Part shown: one piece after another, positions 58,846 through 64,000 of the stretch
Numbering within the stretch: position 1 is the first letter of the stretch
Layout: the number at the start of each line of letters is the position of its first letter
Origin: Luteolibacter ambystomatis
GTDB taxonomy: Bacteria; Verrucomicrobiota; Verrucomicrobiia; Verrucomicrobiales; Akkermansiaceae
DNA length: 64,000 nucleotides
NCBI RefSeq assembly: GCF_018137965.1
Contig: NZ_CP073100.1
Coordinates: 2,491,754 to 2,555,753, forward strand
Direction of reading: 5' to 3'
Notes under the pieces: generated by a model
The model's input: the letters and a program-made list of their open reading frames with translations, nothing else
Database searches by the model: none
Told to the model about the DNA's origin: nothing
Translations under genes and position numbers: made by a program

Positions 58846-60642
58846 ATGGAAGCGATTCGAAATTACGTCTGGTATCTGGAGGCGCGCCCCCAAGGGAACC
58901 CGCAGGGAGCGGCCCAGATGGGCAGCGGCGTGGTGGTGTCCCTCTATCAGCCGAACCAGCCGGACTCGCACAGGCGCTACCTGCTGACCTGCCGCCATGT
59001 GATCCGTGGTGCGGATTCAAAAGGCGCGAATGGCTACGGAGATCCACTGGGGGAAATCCTGTGTTGGAAGCCGAATCTGGGATTCACCAAACCTGCCGAC
59101 ATCCCCAACCGCCAGAGCGGCGTCTGCCCCGGATCATGGATCGCCAGAATCGCCGATGTACTCTCGCCCCAGTCACCAGGAGACGTGCCTGCCGACCAAC
59201 GCCATCCGGCACGCGATTGGGTGCTGCTGGAGGTGAAGGGGTCCGACCCCTTGGACGACTTCCAGGTCGAACCCTTCGCGCCCGACTGGAAGGAAGTGAA
59301 GGACGGCGAGGCGCTGGACATTGTCGGCTTCCCGGGAGGTTCCGCCACCTGGCGTACCAACAAGCTGGTGCAGAGCGTGATCGCCCGGAACGCGGAATCC
59401 CAGCGACTCGGCGAGGCGGGGACATTGAAGCTGAATGGAGCCCAAACCGGCCCCGGCATGAGCGGCTGCGGGGTCTTCGATCCAGCGGGGTTTCTTGCCG
59501 GCATCCACCGCTCCGCCACCGTGGTGGAGCTGGCCACGGGCGCCGTTTCCGCCCCCTTTATCCGCGGAGAACTCGCGAAGCTGGGGTGGCTGGTGAGTGC
59601 CGCGGCGGCCGATCCCGTCGCCGCCATCCGCGAGAGCTCGAAGGAGGTCTCCGCCGCGTTCGTTTCCCTGACCAAGCTGGATACGAACAAGTTGACACAA
59701 ACGAAACCGAACACCCTGGAAGAGCTGGCATCCGCCTTGGAAACGCTGAAGGCGGACCTTTCCACGATGCGGGATTGCAAGGCGGCACACGAGATTCTGC
59801 TGCATCAGGCGGGAGTCCGTGTCCGGCCCCTGCTGGCGGCGGTCGCCAGAATGGCGGATACCGCGACCGTGGATGAGGCGAAGGAGGAGGTTGCCAGCCT
59901 GCTCGATCTGCTGCTCGCCGATGCCGCCGCTTTCCAGAAGATCGCGGCGAAATGCCCGAGCGTGGACACGGCCGCTCTCTTTGCAAAGCAGTTCACGGAC
60001 GCCGTCAACCGGCTCAGGGAACCGGCAATCACCCCGGACAAGTCGGAAAAGGTGATCCGCATGACCTTGCAACGGATCGTCGCCACCGGCCCGGCCGATT
60101 TCCAACACGAGATCGGCCGGAAGGCGGCGAAGCTATCGTTCGACCGGATCTCCGTGCTGGTGGCGGACCTCCTCACGGACCGGATGATTCCGCCCGGAGT
60201 CGGTCTGGAAGGAATGATGAAGCTCATCCCCCTCAAGGACGAAGTCGGCCGTCTGGTCGCCGAACACCAGTCCTGGCAGGACTTCGACCGGGAGGTGAGG
60301 CCGATCGACGACAAGGCCCGGAGCGTCGAAGGGGGGCGGGAGGCGGACCTACCAGACATCCAGTACTTGGCGGAGCTTCTGGCCCCGTGGGTCCAGAATC
60401 TCCAGGCAACCCAGACCGGCTATTCGGACGATTTCAGCGACCTGATGCTGTCCATCCGCGCCTTCACCACCGCTGCGGCCGCGGAAAAACCGGAGCCAAC
60501 CACGGTCATCAAGACCTTCGATGCCATGCGCGCGAAGGCGGACTATCTCTTCAACCTGGCGGATCAGAAACTGCTCAAAGCCTGCGAAAGCGTCACCACA
60601 ATCATCGCTCCCATCGAAACCCTCCTCACGAAAATCTCATGA
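58846..60642 (+). CDS. trypsin-like protease with long helical C-terminal region
   Basis: A 598-residue protein. The protease domain is at 1-250 with intact triad: His51 (LLTCRHVIRG), Asp124 (ARDWVLLEV), Ser206 (GAQTGPGMSGCGVFD). The rest is helical: a motif LKADLSTMRDCKAAHEILLHQAG (about 327-349) resembles effector-associated domains of conflict systems. After it follow long helices to the end. The frame can start at 58756 by a TGATG overlap, but those 30 residues are basic, lie across two hairpins and look non-domain; MEAIRNYVWYLEARP at 58846 is more natural. The stop overlaps the next gene (ATGA). Confidence 0.8.
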   Translation: MEAIRNYVWYLEARPQGNPQGAAQMGSGVVVSLYQPNQPDSHRRYLLTCRHVIRGADSKGANGYGDPLGEILCWKPNLGFTKPADIPNRQSGVCPGSWIARIADVLSPQSPGDVPADQRHPARDWVLLEVKGSDPLDDFQVEPFAPDWKEVKDGEALDIVGFPGGSATWRTNKLVQSVIARNAESQRLGEAGTLKLNGAQTGPGMSGCGVFDPAGFLAGIHRSATVVELATGAVSAPFIRGELAKLGWLVSAAAADPVAAIRESSKEVSAAFVSLTKLDTNKLTQTKPNTLEELASALETLKADLSTMRDCKAAHEILLHQAGVRVRPLLAAVARMADTATVDEAKEEVASLLDLLLADAAAFQKIAAKCPSVDTAALFAKQFTDAVNRLREPAITPDKSEKVIRMTLQRIVATGPADFQHEIGRKAAKLSFDRISVLVADLLTDRMIPPGVGLEGMMKLIPLKDEVGRLVAEHQSWQDFDREVRPIDDKARSVEGGREADLPDIQYLAELLAPWVQNLQATQTGYSDDFSDLMLSIRAFTTAAAAEKPEPTTVIKTFDAMRAKADYLFNLADQKLLKACESVTTIIAPIETLLTKIS

Positions 60643-62828
60643 TTACGGAATCCGTACCCGCCGGCACGCCATGGAACAGCCTGGCGGAGATGAAGGGCGA
60701 GCACCGCAGGCTGCTGGGGAACCCCGACCGCAGCGCGCGGGAACCCGCCACCCGGGAAACAATCCGCCATTTCATCCTGCAAGGGTCCGCGCTCGGAGCG
60801 CGCCTCTCTTCCCTGGACGACCGGGTGGAGGCCCAGCGGATGCTGGACTACTGGGCGGCGGTCAATACCGGCGCCCCTTCCGAGGGGCTGGTAAGGGCGG
60901 TGCTGGATGACTACCAGGATGTCGGGGAGGAGGATGCGGGCAAAAAGGCGGAGGAGCTCTATCAGAGCGCCACCCCCCATGGCAAAACACTGCTGAAACG
61001 GCTATTTCTGGGCCTCATCGAGCTGGAGGAGAACGGCACCTCGTTCCGGCTGGTGCCGCGCACGGAACAGGAGCTCACCGCAAAGCTGGAAGCGCCGTCA
61101 GGCGAAACCCAGCCCAAGGAGTGGCTGCAGAGGCTGGTCGCGACCGGGCTGGTGCTGGAGCAGAACGGCAGCCATACCTTGGTCGGCCCCTCCGTCATCG
61201 ACCAATGGGAAGTCGCAGGCAATTGGATGACCCAGCGCCGCCGGCTGCGCGGTGCGGCGCGCTTTTGGAACGAGCACGGCCGGAATGGTGCCGCCCTGCT
61301 GGAACCGGGCAGCCTGCTGGATGAAGCGGACGGCTATCTCGACCTGACAAAGCAGGAGGACGAATTCGTCAAAGCCAGCAAGTCGTCCGGCGAAGTGAGG
61401 AAGAGAAAGAAATGGCAGTTCGTCGGACTCGTCGCGGGCATCGGGCTGGTGATCGCGCTGATGGGGCTCGCTCAAGCGAGGCAGGAGAGCAAGGCCGCCA
61501 ACAAGGCCTTCGCTGACGCCCAGGCACAATTGGCTGTATCCGAAGCACGACTCGCCGAAGCCAATGCAAAGCTGGCTCTCTCGGAAAAGGAATCCTACCA
61601 AGCCAAGGTCCTCGGTGTGCAGGCGGTGTCCCTGAGTCAAATAAGGGAAGTCAACCAGGTGAAAGTATTGGACGGACTGACCAAGGAATTCGAGCAAACC
61701 ATCCGCAACAGCACCCTGCCGCCCGAAGATCTCAAGGCCAAGATCGATGAGTTCGGGGACAAACTGATCGCCAACGGACAGGCACCCCAGACGGCCATCT
61801 CCGGCCAGGGAGCCACCGCCGCGGCTCCCGCCACCTTGCAGCCCGGATCAGGACTGCTCATCCGCTCGGATCAGGAAATCGCAAGCCAGGCGACAGCGGG
61901 GGTTTTCCTCCGGAAACCGGGCGGGAACCAAAGCTATCTGCTGATGCCCGCCTACCTGCTGGCCCCTGACAAACCAAGCGAACTCTATCCCATCCGCTCG
62001 GTGACGGACCAGGCGGCCAACGCGCCACGCCTGTTCTCCACTCCCGCCGATCCATCCTACGGTGCGAACAATCCGCTGGAACTCGCCGCCGTGCCCATCC
62101 TCGACGCGGCACCCACCGTGGAAGCGAAAAATACGGCGGTGGGAGGGACTGTCATCCACGGGGTCGCACAGCCGGCGGAGTTGCCGGCCGGCACCTCCGT
62201 GACCTTGATCGGCCTGAGTACCGGCGTGAAGGAGGGAAAGATCCTGGAGTACAATCCCACCTCGAAGCTGATCTACACCACGAAGATCTCCACTCTGGGT
62301 GACGCGGGAGCACCGGTCCTGACAAAGGACAACAAGCTCGTGGGCATCCTGCTCAGCCTCGATCCGCTCGATCCGAACCGCTCCGTGGTCAAAGCCGCAC
62401 AACCCTTCCTGGCTGCCACCGGCTTCACCCTCGCGGGCGACGACACTCCAACACCGGAGCCGACACCGGAGGAACGGAAATGGGCCGGAGTGATGGGCGA
62501 GATCCTGATTTCCGGTGATTCCCCCGAGTTCGCGGAGGAGGCGAAGAAATATGTGAACCTGCTCCAACAGTCGGGCATTCCCATGCCGGTGCCATACGCC
62601 CAGGTCCGCAAGCGGGTGCCGTCGAAGACCGAGGTGCGCTACTTCCGCACGGAGGACAAGCCCATCGCGCAGGACGTGATCGAACTCATCGTCCAGCACG
62701 GGGTGCCCCGGGAAAGGCTGCGGTCCTCCTTCGTGGACGACCCCACCGCACCTCCGAAGTTCATCCAGATTTCGATGGCAAAGGACCTCCTGTCCCCGCA
62801 CCCGGACGCACCGGTCCCGCCTCATTGA
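60639..62828 (+). CDS. membrane pseudo-protease with STAND-like winged-helix region
   Basis: A 729-residue protein. Residues 105-235 (LLKRLFLGLIELEENGTSFR, LQRLVATGLVLEQ, VIDQWEVAGNWMTQRRRLRG, LEPGSLLDEADGYL) follow the winged-helix and arm pattern found at the C-terminus of nSTAND ATPases, but no P-loop precedes it. One TM helix (about 258-280) and a coiled coil (about 285-370) lead to an exported region. About 405-600 reads like a degenerate trypsin fold where the serine motif GDSGxP is GDAGAP (Ala556) and the His motif is LMPAYLLAP. A LytR_C-like tail ends it (VRYFRTEDKPIAQDVIELI). Starts by ATGA overlap. Confidence 0.72.
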   Translation: MITESVPAGTPWNSLAEMKGEHRRLLGNPDRSAREPATRETIRHFILQGSALGARLSSLDDRVEAQRMLDYWAAVNTGAPSEGLVRAVLDDYQDVGEEDAGKKAEELYQSATPHGKTLLKRLFLGLIELEENGTSFRLVPRTEQELTAKLEAPSGETQPKEWLQRLVATGLVLEQNGSHTLVGPSVIDQWEVAGNWMTQRRRLRGAARFWNEHGRNGAALLEPGSLLDEADGYLDLTKQEDEFVKASKSSGEVRKRKKWQFVGLVAGIGLVIALMGLAQARQESKAANKAFADAQAQLAVSEARLAEANAKLALSEKESYQAKVLGVQAVSLSQIREVNQVKVLDGLTKEFEQTIRNSTLPPEDLKAKIDEFGDKLIANGQAPQTAISGQGATAAAPATLQPGSGLLIRSDQEIASQATAGVFLRKPGGNQSYLLMPAYLLAPDKPSELYPIRSVTDQAANAPRLFSTPADPSYGANNPLELAAVPILDAAPTVEAKNTAVGGTVIHGVAQPAELPAGTSVTLIGLSTGVKEGKILEYNPTSKLIYTTKISTLGDAGAPVLTKDNKLVGILLSLDPLDPNRSVVKAAQPFLAATGFTLAGDDTPTPEPTPEERKWAGVMGEILISGDSPEFAEEAKKYVNLLQQSGIPMPVPYAQVRKRVPSKTEVRYFRTEDKPIAQDVIELIVQHGVPRERLRSSFVDDPTAPPKFIQISMAKDLLSPHPDAPVPPH

Positions 62829-62866
62829 AATCTCCTTCCCTCATCCCACCCCAAGAACCCCATCCC

Positions 62867-63790
62867 ATGGCATCCTACCAACTCCTGCAAAAATCCGGAC
62901 TGCATCTCGATACCGCCGTCTTCCTGGCGGAAGCCTCGCAGGCAGCCTACAACGACCAAGCCGCACGCACCTGGGCGACAGCCGCAGGATTCAGCCACAC
63001 CACCACCTTCAACCGCTCGAACATCCAGGGCTTCTGGAGCACGGCGGATGACGTGGCGCTGCTGGCCTTCCGCGGCACGAGCAATCCCGGGCAGTGGATC
63101 AGGAACGCGCACTTCTTTCCGGTGAGGCATCCATGGGGGCGCGTGCATGAAGGCTTCAAGGACGGCGTGGCCGATGTGGAGACGGACCTCCGGGGCTTCG
63201 ATGAGGTGGCGGGGAAGGCGAAGTATCTCTGGATCACGGGCCACAGCCTCGGTGGCGCGCTGGCGCTGATCACCGCGGCGCGGTGGAAGATGGCGGGCAT
63301 CCCCTCGTCCCTCTACACCTACGGCCAGCCGATGGTGGGCCTGGAGGGATTCGCGGACCGTTTCGCCATCGAGCTGCCGGGACGCCTCGTCCGCTTCGTC
63401 AACCAGAGCGACATCGTGCCGCGGGTGCCGCCGGGCTTCAGCCACACCGGCATGCTGAAGCGCATCGTCCGCCCCGGCGTGCTGGAGGCCGTGCCCGCGC
63501 TGGAAGCCGTGGCCGCCGTGCAGACTCCGGAGCTGGCGGCCGCCGTGCGCACCGCCACCACGCTCACGCTGGAGTCGGTGGAGGCCGTCGTGCAATCCGG
63601 GATCAGCGAGCCGCTGATGATCGACTCGGAACTCGCGCCCCTGACCGCGAAGCAATTCCTGGAATTACAGGCGTCGCTGGATGCCGCGGAATTGGAAGGA
63701 GCGCAGCTTGAGGGGATGTTCGACCTCTTCAAAGATCACCGCATCTCCGAATACATCCGCCTGTTGGCCCAACTCCTTGACCACGCATGA
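62867..63790 (+). CDS. class-3 (fungal-type) lipase
   Basis: A 307-residue alpha/beta hydrolase. The nucleophile Ser127 is in ITGHSLGGALA, with Asp182 (NQSDIVPRVPP) and His193 (FSHTG) completing the triad. The oxyanion region is VALLAFRGTSN. There is no signal peptide, so in this operon it would act on the cell's own membrane, as lipase effectors do in conflict systems (inference). The C-terminal about 100 residues are helical and unassigned. The ATG at 62867 gives the family start MASYQLLQKSGLHLD. The stop overlaps the next gene by ATGA. Confidence 0.85.
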   Translation: MASYQLLQKSGLHLDTAVFLAEASQAAYNDQAARTWATAAGFSHTTTFNRSNIQGFWSTADDVALLAFRGTSNPGQWIRNAHFFPVRHPWGRVHEGFKDGVADVETDLRGFDEVAGKAKYLWITGHSLGGALALITAARWKMAGIPSSLYTYGQPMVGLEGFADRFAIELPGRLVRFVNQSDIVPRVPPGFSHTGMLKRIVRPGVLEAVPALEAVAAVQTPELAAAVRTATTLTLESVEAVVQSGISEPLMIDSELAPLTAKQFLELQASLDAAELEGAQLEGMFDLFKDHRISEYIRLLAQLLDHA

Positions 63791-64000
63791 GTGCTCCCCT
63801 TTCTCCTCCCGGATCATTGCGGGTGGGTCCCGCCGCCCCCGCACCGGTCCGTCCCGCAGATCCCGGCCTCGAAGCCGTGGAGCCCCCCGCGAATGGCGCA
63901 CCGCCGCAGGCTCCGGCCACCGCGCCGGACAAGCCCTACCTCGCACGGCTGGTGCTGCTGGTGCCTGCCGAGGTGATCTCGCTGTATGTGGCGCTCAAGC
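63787..64000 (+). CDS. partial proline-rich protein (runs off the window)
   Basis: The first 71 codons only. The start MSAPLSPPGSLRVGPAAPAP overlaps the lipase stop (ATGA). About 45 Pro/Ala-rich residues are followed by DKPYLARLVLLVPAEVISLY, an amphipathic segment that in other bacteria precedes a short TM pair. The rest is outside the window. It belongs to the same operon; a membrane-linked role is possible. Confidence 0.6.
   Translation, partial: MSAPLSPPGSLRVGPAAPAPVRPADPGLEAVEPPANGAPPQAPATAPDKPYLARLVLLVPAEVISLYVALK

Noticed and set aside
59952-60638. N-terminal extension of the pseudo-protease gene
   Set aside because: It overlaps the second protease gene out of frame with biased composition; the ATGA junction at 60639 is the natural start.
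1-64000. tRNA, rRNA, integrase or transposase genes
   Set aside because: None seen; in particular the block flanked by direct repeats at 14041/20081 has no recombinase inside, which weakens the case for an autonomous element.

Overview
The window is about 64 kb of GC-rich bacterial chromosome. It fits Verrucomicrobiota (a Luteolibacter/Haloferula-like verrucomicrobium is my guess, by inference only). The evidence is a PEP-CTERM sorting signal, many ECF sigma factors (two of them fused to membrane-anchored repeat domains), a FecR/LamG anti-sigma pair, RCC1, FG-GAP, beta-helix and discoidin/LamG secreted proteins, an alpha-L-fucosidase, and the C-terminal tail typical of verrucomicrobial exoproteins (GDGLPN-FLKYALG followed by SSDLQNW). 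I found no rRNA, tRNA, CRISPR array, transposase or integrase gene.

Layout. 1-1850: 3' end of an RHS-repeat polymorphic-toxin-type gene with two overlapping or adjacent small membrane proteins built from one repeated module. 1994-12575: secreted proteins, a PDZ/anti-sigma/ECF sigma operon, a sigma-membrane fusion, a DUF6055-like protein with an HELGH motif, a collagen-like/TPR-like exoprotein and another ECF sigma factor. 12796-14160: a membrane Ser/Thr kinase. 14209-19686 (minus strand): a block holding a radical-SAM cyclophane-type RiPP (precursor with eight W/F-x-N triplets, GrrM-like radical SAM/SPASM enzyme, unknown partner) and a SIR2 + nSTAND ATPase pair. The block is flanked by 142-bp direct repeats of the kinase 3' end. 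20284-30453: a second sigma-membrane fusion, an FAD-dependent oxidoreductase with a divergent AraC regulator, an FG-GAP protein, a TlpA-like thioredoxin, and a flavodoxin-fold oxidoreductase with a divergent HxlR regulator. 30727-34799: a four-gene operon of GAF histidine kinase, receiver protein with a HicB-like C-terminus, HicA-like protein and SIR2 protein. This is the best candidate for an undescribed system. 34928-56673: metabolism and surface functions (a glycosidase-like protein, mqo, two DUF1801/YdeI proteins, RCC1, a phosphodiesterase, a beta-helix protein, a sigma/FecR operon, GH29 fucosidase, a PEP-CTERM LamG protein) and alkylation repair (AdaA-AlkA fusion and Ogt, divergent around a long palindrome). 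56885-64000: a tightly packed operon of a trypsin-NUC1 nuclease fusion, a second trypsin-like protease, a membrane pseudo-protease with a STAND-like winged-helix region, a class-3 lipase and a truncated proline-rich protein. It looks like a conflict or cell-suicide system.

Non-coding structure is rich. Two dispersed palindromic repeat families sit in intergenic gaps: one around a GAAAGCGGAGCTTTC core, including a 77-bp tandem array, and one with 30-bp inverted arms. There are also several clean terminator hairpins and two convincing operator-like palindromes. All functions come from motif reading of translated sequence; no database search was run.
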